DNA from: JACCTI01 sp051005695
GTDB lineage: Bacteria > Verrucomicrobiota > Verrucomicrobiia > Chthoniobacterales > UBA10450
DNA: 64,000 bases
Assembly: GCA_051005695.1 (NCBI GenBank)
Contig: JBPCJC010000089.1
Location: 1-64,000 of the forward strand
Direction: 5' to 3'
In this document: positions 7,660 to 15,461 of the stretch, one piece after another
How positions within the stretch are numbered: position 1 is the first letter of the stretch
Layout: every line of letters starts with the position of its first letter
Notes under the pieces: generated by a model
Told to the model about the DNA's origin: nothing
The model's database searches: none
The model's input: only the letters and a program-made list of their open reading frames with translations
Program-made: the position numbers and the translations under genes

Positions 7660-10497
7660 ATGAAAGGCGCCGCGATCCGCGATTCCATCTCCGGCATTAT
7701 CAATGAGCCGGGGAAGCATTGCCCGCACTGCGGGACGATCGCGCGGGTCAATGATGGCGCCTGCCTGAATTGCCTGCTCGGCGCCGGGCTCGAGCTCGAG
7801 AAAGACGTCACCGACGAGAGTTTCCAAAGCGTGGTCGCGGAGGTGGAGGCGCGCGATTCCGATCGTTGCATCGGGAATTACCAAATCCTTGACGAGATCG
7901 GGCGCGGCGGGATGGGGGTGATTTATCGCGCGCGGCAGCGGCATTCGAAACGGATCGTGGCCCTGAAACGCGTCCTCAGTTATCACGGCGATTCGCGCGA
8001 TACCCTGGAGCGTTTTCGTCGCGAGGCGGAAGCCGCGGCCAGTCTCGATCATCCGAATATTTTGCCGATCTACGAAGTGGGCGAAGCGGATGGGCTGCCG
8101 TTTTTCACGATGAAATTCGCGACTGGCGGCAGCCTGCAAACCGCCGCCGCGGCGCTCAGCGCGGAGCCCCGCGAATGCGTTTTTCTCTTGGCGAAAGTGG
8201 CGCGCGCGGTCGGCTACGCGCATGACGCGGGAATTTTGCATCGCGATTTGAAACCGGGAAACATCCTGCTCGACGCGCGCGGCGAGCCGTTGGTGAGCGA
8301 TTTTGGCCTGGCGAAATGGATCGACGCCAGCAGCGATCTCACCCGCAGCCTGGCGATTTTCGGCACGCCCGGTTTCATCGCGCCCGAGCAAGCAAATGGC
8401 TGCGCGGCAACGCTAACTTCGGCGGCGGATGTCTACAGTCTGGGCGCGATTCTTTTCGACCTGCTCACTGGCCAACCGCCTTTTCTCGGCGAGCACGCGC
8501 TCGCCGTCATTCGCCAGGCGGCGGACAAACCCGCGCCGAAGTTGCGCTCGTTAGTCAAAAGTGCGGAGCGCGATTTGGAAACGATTTGCGCCCGTTGTCT
8601 GGAGCGCGAACCGACTGCGCGCTACCGCTCGGCGGCCGCGCTCGCGATTGATCTCGAGCACTGGCTGGCGGGACGACCGATCATCGCGCGGCCGGTTTCG
8701 CCGCCGACGCGTTTGTGGCGCTGGTCGAAACGTAACCGTGTTCTCGCGGGCGCGAGTGCCGCGTGCTTACTCCTCGCGAGCGCGGTCGTTTGGTTACTGA
8801 GCGCGCCGCCGAAAACGAACCCCTTACCGCTGGAACCGGAGAAGAGCGTAGCGGTTCTGCCTTTCGAAAATCTCAACGCTGGCGAAGAAAACAAATTTTT
8901 CTCCGACGGTATGCAAGAAGACATTCTGACCGATCTCGGAAAAGTCTCCGAACTGAAAGTCGCCACCCGCACGAGCGTGCGCAATTACTCCGCGGGCGCG
9001 CCACGGAACCTGCAGGAAATCGCGCGCACGCTCGGCGTCCGTTACATCCTCGAAGGGAGCGTGCAGCGCTCGGAACGGCGGGTGCGGATCAACGCGCGGC
9101 TCGCGGACGTGAAAACGAACGCGCAGGTTTGGGCAGAACAATTTGATCGCGACGTCTCCGACGTCTTCACCATTCAAAGCGAGATCGCGCAGGAAATCGC
9201 CGCGCACCTAAAGGCTCAGCTCTCGCCCACGGAGCAGGCGAACATTCAAGCCAAGCCGACGAGCGACATCATCGCTTACGAGCTTTACCTGCGCGCGAAT
9301 GAAATCGGGCGGCGCGCCGGCCTCACGACCGTGGAACGGACCGCGCATCAGGTGCGGTTGTTGCACGATGCAGTGGCGCGCGATCCGAATTTTGCGGCCG
9401 CGTTTTGCCTGCTCGCCCGGGTGCACGTGCAAACGTATTGGTATAACCTCGATCACTCTTCGGCCCGGCTGGCGGAAGCGTGGCATGCGCTCGAGGCCGC
9501 CGCGCGCCTGCAACCGAACGCTGGCGAAGTGCATCTCGATCGCGGAGTTTTGCTCTACTGGGGAAACCGCGATTACCCGGCCGCCCTCGCGGAGCTGGCG
9601 ATCGCGCGCCAACTTTTGCCTAACGAGTCCGAGGTTCTCCACTTCAAGGCCCTGATCGAGCGCCGCGAAGGAGATTGGGAGGGATCGACCCGTCATCTTT
9701 ACGAGGCCAAGGGAATGGATCCGCTTAATCCGCTGCTTCTCTTCGATCTCGCGCGAACGAATCTTTTCGCCCTGAAACGTTATCGCGAAGCGGCCGCAGT
9801 CTGCGACAGCGTCCTGGGATGGAAACCGGACGCGTTCGATTTCCAGCTCGCACGCGCCAAAGTCGATGTTGCGAGCCGCGCGGATCTGCGGCGATTGCGC
9901 GAACTGCTTTGGGGGAGCGCGACCACTTCCGCCGAGCCGGACCTGCTCGCCTTCGAGCGAGTGGATTTGGCGATGGCGGAACGCGATTATCGCGCGGCGG
10001 AAAAGGCGCTGACCGCGCAGGAGTTTTCCGATTTCAACTGGTCCGGCTATCTCACTCCGCGGGATTGGTATCGTGGCGTGATCGCGCGCGCGCTGGGCCG
10101 CCCGGGGGAAGCGCGCACGGCTTTTGCGGCGGCGCGCGAGCTCGTTAAAGGTGCGATCGCAACGCGGCCGAATGATCCGAAGGCATACATTGTCCTCGCG
10201 GAAATCGAAGCGCGCCTCGACAACAAATCCGAAGCGATCACCGCGGGCGAACATGCGCGCGAGTTGCTCCCGCCGGCGCGCGATGCGGTTGACGGGCCGA
10301 CGATCATGAGTCGAATGGCTGGCGTTTACGCGCAACTCGGCGAGATCGCAAAAGCACTCGATTTGCTCGAGGCCTGCGCGGCCATGCCAGGCGCGATCAA
10401 CTACGGTTCGTTGAAGTTGGAAGATGCCTGGGATCCGCTGCGCCAGGAACCGCGTTTCCAGGCGGTGGTGGCCGCGCTCGCGCCAAAGGCGAAGTAA
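7660..10497 (+). CDS. Ser/Thr protein kinase with zinc ribbon, TM helix, TolB-like and TPR domains
   Basis: A 945-residue kinase. Domains in order: a short zinc ribbon (CPHC...CLNC, residues about 21-40); a Hanks-type kinase domain about 74-335 with GRGGMGVIYRA, the VALKR lysine, HRDLKPGNILL, DFGLAKW and the APEQ activation-loop end; a transmembrane helix about 362-382; a TolB/adenylate-cyclase-associated region (SVAVLPFENL, ILTDLGKVSELKV, YILEGSVQ); then tetratricopeptide repeats to the C-terminus. All catalytic residues are present. It follows the ECF sigma gene after 6 bases and is probably co-transcribed. The C-terminal half is probably periplasmic and may act as a sensor or scaffold; target proteins are unknown. 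Confidence 0.93.
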   Translation: MKGAAIRDSISGIINEPGKHCPHCGTIARVNDGACLNCLLGAGLELEKDVTDESFQSVVAEVEARDSDRCIGNYQILDEIGRGGMGVIYRARQRHSKRIVALKRVLSYHGDSRDTLERFRREAEAAASLDHPNILPIYEVGEADGLPFFTMKFATGGSLQTAAAALSAEPRECVFLLAKVARAVGYAHDAGILHRDLKPGNILLDARGEPLVSDFGLAKWIDASSDLTRSLAIFGTPGFIAPEQANGCAATLTSAADVYSLGAILFDLLTGQPPFLGEHALAVIRQAADKPAPKLRSLVKSAERDLETICARCLEREPTARYRSAAALAIDLEHWLAGRPIIARPVSPPTRLWRWSKRNRVLAGASAACLLLASAVVWLLSAPPKTNPLPLEPEKSVAVLPFENLNAGEENKFFSDGMQEDILTDLGKVSELKVATRTSVRNYSAGAPRNLQEIARTLGVRYILEGSVQRSERRVRINARLADVKTNAQVWAEQFDRDVSDVFTIQSEIAQEIAAHLKAQLSPTEQANIQAKPTSDIIAYELYLRANEIGRRAGLTTVERTAHQVRLLHDAVARDPNFAAAFCLLARVHVQTYWYNLDHSSARLAEAWHALEAAARLQPNAGEVHLDRGVLLYWGNRDYPAALAELAIARQLLPNESEVLHFKALIERREGDWEGSTRHLYEAKGMDPLNPLLLFDLARTNLFALKRYREAAAVCDSVLGWKPDAFDFQLARAKVDVASRADLRRLRELLWGSATTSAEPDLLAFERVDLAMAERDYRAAEKALTAQEFSDFNWSGYLTPRDWYRGVIARALGRPGEARTAFAAARELVKGAIATRPNDPKAYIVLAEIEARLDNKSEAITAGEHARELLPPARDAVDGPTIMSRMAGVYAQLGEIAKALDLLEACAAMPGAINYGSLKLEDAWDPLRQEPRFQAVVAALAPKAK

Positions 10498-10547
10498 GAA
10501 ATCGTTCGCGGGCTCGAAATTTCTTTCCGCAAACGCGCGTCTTGTCT

Positions 10548-10570
10548 GCGGAAAACCCGTAGAAATTAGT
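10548..10570 (+). promoter_or_regulatory. Conserved box upstream of the gene at 10571
   Basis: Second copy of the sequence found before the gene at 6602. GCGGAAAACCCGTAGAA is followed by ATTAGT and then the ATG. Its position against the start codon is the same within one base. Confidence 0.3.
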
Positions 10571-10999
10571 ATGCGCGCGATAAAGCCTATCCGCTTCCTC
10601 GTTCTCGGGATCGCGATCGCCGTTCTATTTTGTTCGGCTGTGCGCTGGCTCGATCGGGCTACGCCCGGCTACCAAACCGTCCCGTTGGTGCAAGGCGCGC
10701 GTTCGATTGGCCTGGCCTTGGCTGGCGTGGCCATCGATCCGAAGCGGCACACGGTTTATGCGATCGTCGGCGGCAAGGAAACGAAAACTCACACAGACGA
10801 ATTTGTTATTTTGTGGAAGGCCACCGATGGGAAAAATTACTGCGCCACGGTTTCCGATCAGGGCAACCGCGTGGAATTGATCGGAGGAAGTTCCTCCGCT
10901 TCGGGCGCTCCGCAGTTGGTCAACACAATGAAACGCAGCGAACCACTTGGCGCGATGATCGCGGCGCTTCCGCCGGATTCTGGGTTTCGCGCAAAGTAA
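10571..10999 (+). CDS. Membrane-anchored protein of unknown function
   Basis: A 142-residue frame starting at ATG 10571 (MRAIKPIRFLVLGIAIAVLF), with one N-terminal hydrophobic helix or uncleaved signal and a soluble C-terminal domain (HTVYAIVGGKETKTHTDEF, then VILWKATDGKNYCATVSDQG). A longer reading upstream would run through the kinase C-terminus and is rejected. The family is not recognised. It lies between the kinase and a receiver-only protein on the same strand, so a role in the same signalling block is possible but unproven. Confidence 0.6.
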   Translation: MRAIKPIRFLVLGIAIAVLFCSAVRWLDRATPGYQTVPLVQGARSIGLALAGVAIDPKRHTVYAIVGGKETKTHTDEFVILWKATDGKNYCATVSDQGNRVELIGGSSSASGAPQLVNTMKRSEPLGAMIAALPPDSGFRAK

Positions 11000-11034
11000 T
11001 CGCGAAGTTCGAGCCCGCTAATCCGTAGTCACGA

Positions 11035-11526
11035 ATGATGATTCCTCCCAACTCCCCCGAAACCACCAAACGCCGCCGGATTCTGCTCGCCGATGACCAC
11101 GAACTAATCCGCGAAGGCATTGCGGCCGTGATCGCGCGCGCCCCGGAGTTTACCATCTGCGGCACGGCCGGAAACGAACAGGCAGCCTGCGAACTGCTGG
11201 CGCGACATCGGCCCGATATTCTCCTGATTGATCTTTCGATCAGCCGACGGGATGGGCTTTCGTTTTTAAACGATCTGCTCGCTTCCCATCCGGCGCTGCG
11301 AATCCTGGTGCTCGCGGCTTACGCCGAAGAACGCTACGCGGATCGAGTGCTGCACTCCGGCGCGCTTGGATATTTTTTGAAGAGCGACTCCGGCGCGAGG
11401 CTCATGCAAGCGATCCAAACGGTGGCTGCGGGCAAGGTCTACGCGCATCCGCGGTTGACTTCTTTCACGACGCCGGTGCCACGCGGCCATTTGGCCGAGA
11501 CCGGGGGGTGGCTTCCGGCTCAATAA
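11035..11526 (+). CDS. Response regulator receiver domain, no output domain
   Basis: The 163-residue protein is a NarL/FixJ-like receiver. RRILLADDHELIREG carries the acidic pocket, LLIDLSISRRDG holds the phospho-acceptor Asp, and GALGYFLKSDSG the conserved Lys. NarL-type regulators normally continue into a LuxR-type helix-turn-helix of about 65 residues; here the chain ends about 30 residues after the receiver (SFTTPVPRGHLAETG), so no DNA-binding domain is visible. Either it works by protein-protein contact or the gene is a truncated NarL homologue. No histidine kinase is nearby. Confidence 0.85.
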   Translation: MMIPPNSPETTKRRRILLADDHELIREGIAAVIARAPEFTICGTAGNEQAACELLARHRPDILLIDLSISRRDGLSFLNDLLASHPALRILVLAAYAEERYADRVLHSGALGYFLKSDSGARLMQAIQTVAAGKVYAHPRLTSFTTPVPRGHLAETGGWLPAQ

Positions 11527-11557
11527 GATTGGCGGTTAGCCTAACGAGTCCTGACGG

Positions 11558-11935
11558 CTAGCCGAGCCGGAAGCGGATATTCTGGATAAGCTTGCCGCCG
11601 AAGCGGCGCTTCAATTTGCGCAGAATCTCGGCCTTGGAGATGGTTTCGAATTGATAATGCAGTGCCGGCTGCAGGACGCGGACGAATAAAACGCCTTCGC
11701 GCAAACTGACCGGCGCGGAATGCGCGGCGATGAATTCGCCGACCGTTTCGCGCCAGGCCTCGATCACTTCCTGCTCGCGCAGGCGCTCGTTCAAGCCGAG
11801 CTGCTGCATTAATTTCGGGAGCAGATCGCCGGGCGCCTGCCAGCGGTCCAGGCGCGTTTTTTTCTCCGGCAAACCGCGCCACTCGGCGATGACCGCAGCG
11901 CGCAGCGACGAATTCATCCCGGCGATGCGGCTCAA
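11558..11935 (-). CDS. DUF721 (DciA-like) protein
   Basis: A 125-residue protein with the DUF721 core: LLPKLMQQLGLNERL, VIEAWRETVGEFIAAHSAPV, GVLFVRVLQPALHYQFE and ILRKLKRRFGGKLIQNIRFR. DciA-type DUF721 proteins load the replicative helicase in bacteria lacking DnaC. The start at 11935 overlaps the rpoN stop by 4 bases, implying translational coupling; an internal ATG at 11917 (MNSSLRAAVI) is an alternative. Confidence 0.8.
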   Translation of the reverse strand: MSRIAGMNSSLRAAVIAEWRGLPEKKTRLDRWQAPGDLLPKLMQQLGLNERLREQEVIEAWRETVGEFIAAHSAPVSLREGVLFVRVLQPALHYQFETISKAEILRKLKRRFGGKLIQNIRFRLG

Positions 11936-13359
11936 TATTTTCGCCGCATGTTACTCGGCAAAATATTCAGCTCGGTGCGATATTTCGCGACCGTCCGGCG
12001 AGCGATCGGGATCCCGCGTTCGCTCAGAATTTCGACGATTTCCTTGTCGCTCAGCGGAGTCGCGCCGTCCTCGTTTTTGACCAGGTCGAGGATGGCTTCT
12101 TTCACACTGGTATTGCTCATCGCTTCCCCGCTCGCGGTTTGATAACCGGGAGTGAAGAAATATTTCATCTCAAAGACGCCCTGCGGCGTGGACATGTATT
12201 TGCCGGAGATCGCGCGGCTGACGGTCGTCTCATGCACGCCGACCGCGTCGGCGATTTGCACCATCGTCATCGGTTTCAAATGCGCTGAGCCGTGGTCGAG
12301 AAACTCGCGCTGCCGCGAAACGATCTGGTGCGAGATGTTGGAAATGGTCTGCTGGCGCTGGTGGATCGATTTGATGAGGAATTTTCCGCTGCGAATTTTA
12401 TCGCGGATGTAATCCTTCACTTCGCTGCCGTTTCCATCCTGCGACATGATGTCTTTGTAGGTGTTGCTGATCCGCAGATGCGGAATTTGTTCGCCGTTAA
12501 GAATGATCTGATATTCGCCATCGATTTTTTCCACGGTGACATCGGGCAAGACATAATTCTGCGGCGACTCGGCGAAAATCTGACCCGGCCGCGGATCGAG
12601 CTGGGCAATGTTGTTAGCGCATTTCTGCACTTGCTCGGCACTTAAGCCCATGCGGCGCGCGATCTCTGGGAAACGGCGTTTCCCGAGATCGGTCATGTGC
12701 TCGCTGATGATTTTGTACTCCAGGCTGCTCTGTCGGCCTTCGCGTTTGAGTTGAATGAGCAAACACTCCCGCAAATCCTGCGCGCCCACACCCGGAGGAT
12801 AAAAGCTCTGGATTAAGATGAGCATGTTCTCGAATTCTTCCTTCGGGATTCCGGTGTTCATGCCCATGTCCTCGGGGGAAGACTGGAGGAAACCGCTGTC
12901 GTCGATGTTGCCGATGATGACTTCCGCGGTCTTGCGATCGTTGGTGTCGAGCGCGGTTTGGTTCAGCTGCCCCATCAAGTGCTGCTGCAGGGTTTCCTGG
13001 GTCGCGATCGAATCGAAGAAAAACTGACGTTTCTCCTCTTCGTTCTGCGAGCGCGCGCTGTAGTTGGTCGATTGCGCCATGTAATCGCGCCACTCGTCAT
13101 CGAGTTTCGCCAGCTGATCGAACTCTTCCTTAAAAGTTTCGTCGGCTTTTTCGGTCTCGCTCTTGGGTTCCTCGCCCTCGTCGGAACCGATCTCGGTCGC
13201 CAGTTCCTCCAGGACTGGATTGGTTTCCATTTCCTGCTGAACCAGATTTCTCAGCTCGAGCAGCGGCGCCTGTAGGATGAGAAGACTCTGCTGCAACTGG
13301 GGGGCCAGGACCTGCTGAAGCGAGAGGTTCTGCGATTGGTGCATTCCTTGGCCGGCCAT
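11932..13359 (-). CDS. rpoN: RNA polymerase sigma-54 factor
   Basis: The 475-residue protein has the Gln-rich activator-binding region I (SLQQVLAPQLQQSLLILQ), an acidic linker, the core-binding domain, the helix-turn-helix and the C-terminal RpoN box ARRTVAKYRTEL just before the end. Sigma-54 directs transcription from -24/-12 promoters and needs an AAA+ activator; such an activator is encoded 660 bases away at 14018-15403. A DUF721 gene is coupled downstream. Confidence 0.96.
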   Translation of the reverse strand: MAGQGMHQSQNLSLQQVLAPQLQQSLLILQAPLLELRNLVQQEMETNPVLEELATEIGSDEGEEPKSETEKADETFKEEFDQLAKLDDEWRDYMAQSTNYSARSQNEEEKRQFFFDSIATQETLQQHLMGQLNQTALDTNDRKTAEVIIGNIDDSGFLQSSPEDMGMNTGIPKEEFENMLILIQSFYPPGVGAQDLRECLLIQLKREGRQSSLEYKIISEHMTDLGKRRFPEIARRMGLSAEQVQKCANNIAQLDPRPGQIFAESPQNYVLPDVTVEKIDGEYQIILNGEQIPHLRISNTYKDIMSQDGNGSEVKDYIRDKIRSGKFLIKSIHQRQQTISNISHQIVSRQREFLDHGSAHLKPMTMVQIADAVGVHETTVSRAISGKYMSTPQGVFEMKYFFTPGYQTASGEAMSNTSVKEAILDLVKNEDGATPLSDKEIVEILSERGIPIARRTVAKYRTELNILPSNMRRKY

Positions 13360-13454
13360 TGGCCAGAGTTTATGCAGTCAGAAGCCTTAAAAGCAAGCAG
13401 TTTGCGCGCCGTGCACCATCCTAGGCCGGGCATGTTTTCCTCCTGTGTCGTTAC

Positions 13455-13468
13455 GGAATGCGACTTGC
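13455..13468 (+). promoter_or_regulatory. Candidate sigma-54 promoter (-24/-12)
   Basis: GG at 13455-13456 is separated by exactly 10 bases from GC at 13467-13468, in the context ACGGAATGCGACTTGCTTA. The -12 element TTGC is perfect and the -24 element keeps GG-A-G. Transcription would begin near 13480, 14 bases before the ATG at 13494. It lies between rpoN and an NtrC-type activator gene, and the -24/-12 spacing is intact. Confidence 0.5.
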
Positions 13469-13493
13469 TTAACAGAACCCATTCTTCTCCATC

Positions 13494-13715
13494 ATGAAAC
13501 GAATCGTCGCCATCACCTACTTAACCGCTGCCTTCATCGCCGGCGGCAACGGCGCCCAGCCCGCGCAGAATCAAGAACTCACGCCGTTGATCAAGGAAAT
13601 CCAGGACCAGCAAATCGCGATCGCGCAAAACCAGGCGAAGATCGACGAGAAGCTGGTCACGGTCGCGGAAGCCGTGCGGGTCGCGCGCATTTACGCCAGC
13701 CGAGGAGGCCGCTAA
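13494..13715 (+). CDS. Small exported protein, unknown function
   Basis: A 73-residue protein with a cleavable-looking signal (MKRIVAITYLTAAFIAGGNG) and a short helical, Gln/Glu-rich mature part (TPLIKEIQDQQIAIAQNQAK) of coiled-coil type. No family recognised. It sits just behind the candidate sigma-54 promoter and is followed 2 bases later by a second small exported protein, whose Shine-Dalgarno GAGGAGG lies inside the end of this gene. Confidence 0.6.
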   Translation: MKRIVAITYLTAAFIAGGNGAQPAQNQELTPLIKEIQDQQIAIAQNQAKIDEKLVTVAEAVRVARIYASRGGR

Positions 13716-13717
13716 TT

Positions 13718-14005
13718 ATGAAATCGAAAATCGCTCTCGCCCTGGTCGGCCTCGCATTTGTCGTTAGCGAGGCAGTCGCGCAGGTTCCCGCGCCGATCAT
13801 CGTCCAAGCCGTTGTCCCCAGCGCCACCGTCGCTCGCGTGGCGGTACAGCCCGTTGCTCCGCCTAACGACTCTTCGCTCAAGACTCTCCAGGAAATTAAG
13901 ACTGCGAACGAAGCCATCCTCGCCAAGCAAGCGGGGACCCTGCTGCAGTTGGAAGAGATGGAAAAAGCGGCGGACCAGATCAAGATTTACACCAAGCGCG
14001 GTTGA
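13718..14005 (+). CDS. Small exported protein, unknown function
   Basis: The 95-residue protein starts at ATG 13718, with GAGGAGG 9 bases upstream as a strong ribosome site. A signal peptide (KIALALVGLAFVVSEAVAQ) precedes a Val/Pro-rich stretch and a helical C-terminus (LKTLQEIKTANEAILAKQAG, then LLQLEEMEKAADQIK) related in style to the preceding protein: both end in an amphipathic helix that could form a coiled coil. It probably shares the sigma-54 transcript. Function unknown. Confidence 0.62.
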   Translation: MKSKIALALVGLAFVVSEAVAQVPAPIIVQAVVPSATVARVAVQPVAPPNDSSLKTLQEIKTANEAILAKQAGTLLQLEEMEKAADQIKIYTKRG

Positions 14006-14017
14006 TCCGCGGCTCGG

Positions 14018-15403
14018 CTACTTCTTGCTCTTCGGTTCGACCTTGCCCTTCGATTCCAGTTTCCGGTAAAGCGTCGCCATGCTGATCCCCAGCATGGTCG
14101 CGGCTTTCTCGCGCGCGCCTTCGCAGTGCTCGAGCGTCGCATCAATGTATGCGCGCTCTTGTTGCTGGATAAAATCATCCAACTTTTGCCCGACGGTAAT
14201 CGTCATCGTCTGGTTAGGTTTGCCGCCCTGCGCTTCGGCCACGATCTGCGGCGGCAAATCACTCGGCAAAATCATTTCCTCATCGCAAAGCGCGCAGGCT
14301 CGCTCGATCGCGTTTTCTAATTCGCGCACGTTCCCGGGATAGCTGTAACGGCAGAGAATCTCGACCGCCTGCGGATCAATTTTCTTCGGTTCGCCGCCGG
14401 TCGCGCTCGCCTGTTTTTGCAGGAAATGATTGACCAACAACGGCACATCTTCGAGGCGCTCGCGCAACGGTGGAATCTCCACCGGAATGACTGCGAGCCG
14501 GTAATAAAGATCCTCGCGGAAAGTTCCGTCCTTCATCTTCGGCCCGAGCGGTTCGTTGGTCGCGCCGACCACGCGCACATTCACTGGTGAGCTCTTATTG
14601 TCGCCCACCCGGCGCACTTCGCGTTCCTGCAAAACGCGCAAGAGTTTCGTCTGCAACGAGGTCGCCATCGAGTTGACCTCATCGAGAAAAATCGTCCCCA
14701 GATTCGCTTCTTCGAAAAGCCCGCGCTTGTCCACCACGGCGCCGGTGAACGCGCCTTTCTTGTGTCCGAACAATTCCGACTCGAGCAAATTTTCCGGGAG
14801 TGCGCTGCAGTTGATCGCGACGAACGGGTGATGCTGTCGGTTGCTGTTAAAATGCAACCCGCGCGCGACTAATTCCTTGCCGGTACCGCTCTCGCCTTGA
14901 ATCAAAACCGTCGAGTCGGTGTCAGCGACTTTGTTGATCAAGTTATAGACGGCCTGCATCGGCCGGCTGGTGCCGATGATATTTTCGAAGCGGTATTTAT
15001 TCTTTAGTTCCTTACGGAGATAGACGTTCTCTCGCAGCGCCGCCTGGTAATCGAGCGCGCGTTGCACGGTCATCTGCAACTCGTCGATCTTGAACGGCTT
15101 GGTCACGTAATCGTACGCGCCCATTTTCATTGCTTCGACTGCCGTCTCCACTGACGCGTAGGCGGTGATCAGAATGACCGCAGTTTGCCGATGATGCTCG
15201 CGGATGTGCCGGAGCACATCGAACCCGGTCATCGTCTCCATCTTGATGTCCGCGATCACCACCTGCGGCGCGATTTCGTCCAGTTTTTCGATCGCTTTCG
15301 GGGCGGAATTAAACGGGAAAACCTGATGCCCTTTTTCGCGGCAGAGTGTCACGATCACCTCCACCATCGCGGGCTCGTCGTCGATAATGATGATCTTAGC
15401 CAT
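14018..15403 (-). CDS. Sigma-54-dependent response regulator (NtrC family)
   Basis: A 461-residue three-domain activator. The receiver (residues 1-120) has IIIDDEPAMVEV, the phospho-Asp in VVIADIKMET and Lys in YVTKPFK. The AAA+ domain has Walker A GESGTGKELVARG, the sigma-54 contact loop GAFTGA, and Walker B GTIFLDEVNSM. The C-terminal Fis-type helix-turn-helix is REKAATMLGISMATLYRKLE. All motifs needed for sigma-54 activation are intact. It converges on the small exported protein pair, whose promoter it may control; no cognate sensor kinase is adjacent. Confidence 0.94.
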   Translation of the reverse strand: MAKIIIIDDEPAMVEVIVTLCREKGHQVFPFNSAPKAIEKLDEIAPQVVIADIKMETMTGFDVLRHIREHHRQTAVILITAYASVETAVEAMKMGAYDYVTKPFKIDELQMTVQRALDYQAALRENVYLRKELKNKYRFENIIGTSRPMQAVYNLINKVADTDSTVLIQGESGTGKELVARGLHFNSNRQHHPFVAINCSALPENLLESELFGHKKGAFTGAVVDKRGLFEEANLGTIFLDEVNSMATSLQTKLLRVLQEREVRRVGDNKSSPVNVRVVGATNEPLGPKMKDGTFREDLYYRLAVIPVEIPPLRERLEDVPLLVNHFLQKQASATGGEPKKIDPQAVEILCRYSYPGNVRELENAIERACALCDEEMILPSDLPPQIVAEAQGGKPNQTMTITVGQKLDDFIQQQERAYIDATLEHCEGAREKAATMLGISMATLYRKLESKGKVEPKSKK

Positions 15404-15461
15404 CTAGGGAGCGGAGAGTAATTTCAGAATTGAGAAAAGCAACCTCAGAAACGAGAATCTC

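Noticed and set aside
9208..10335. Long minus-strand open frame of 375 codons
   Set aside because: It is antisense to the TPR part of the kinase; Arg-rich, no family features, and the plus-strand frame has clear domains.
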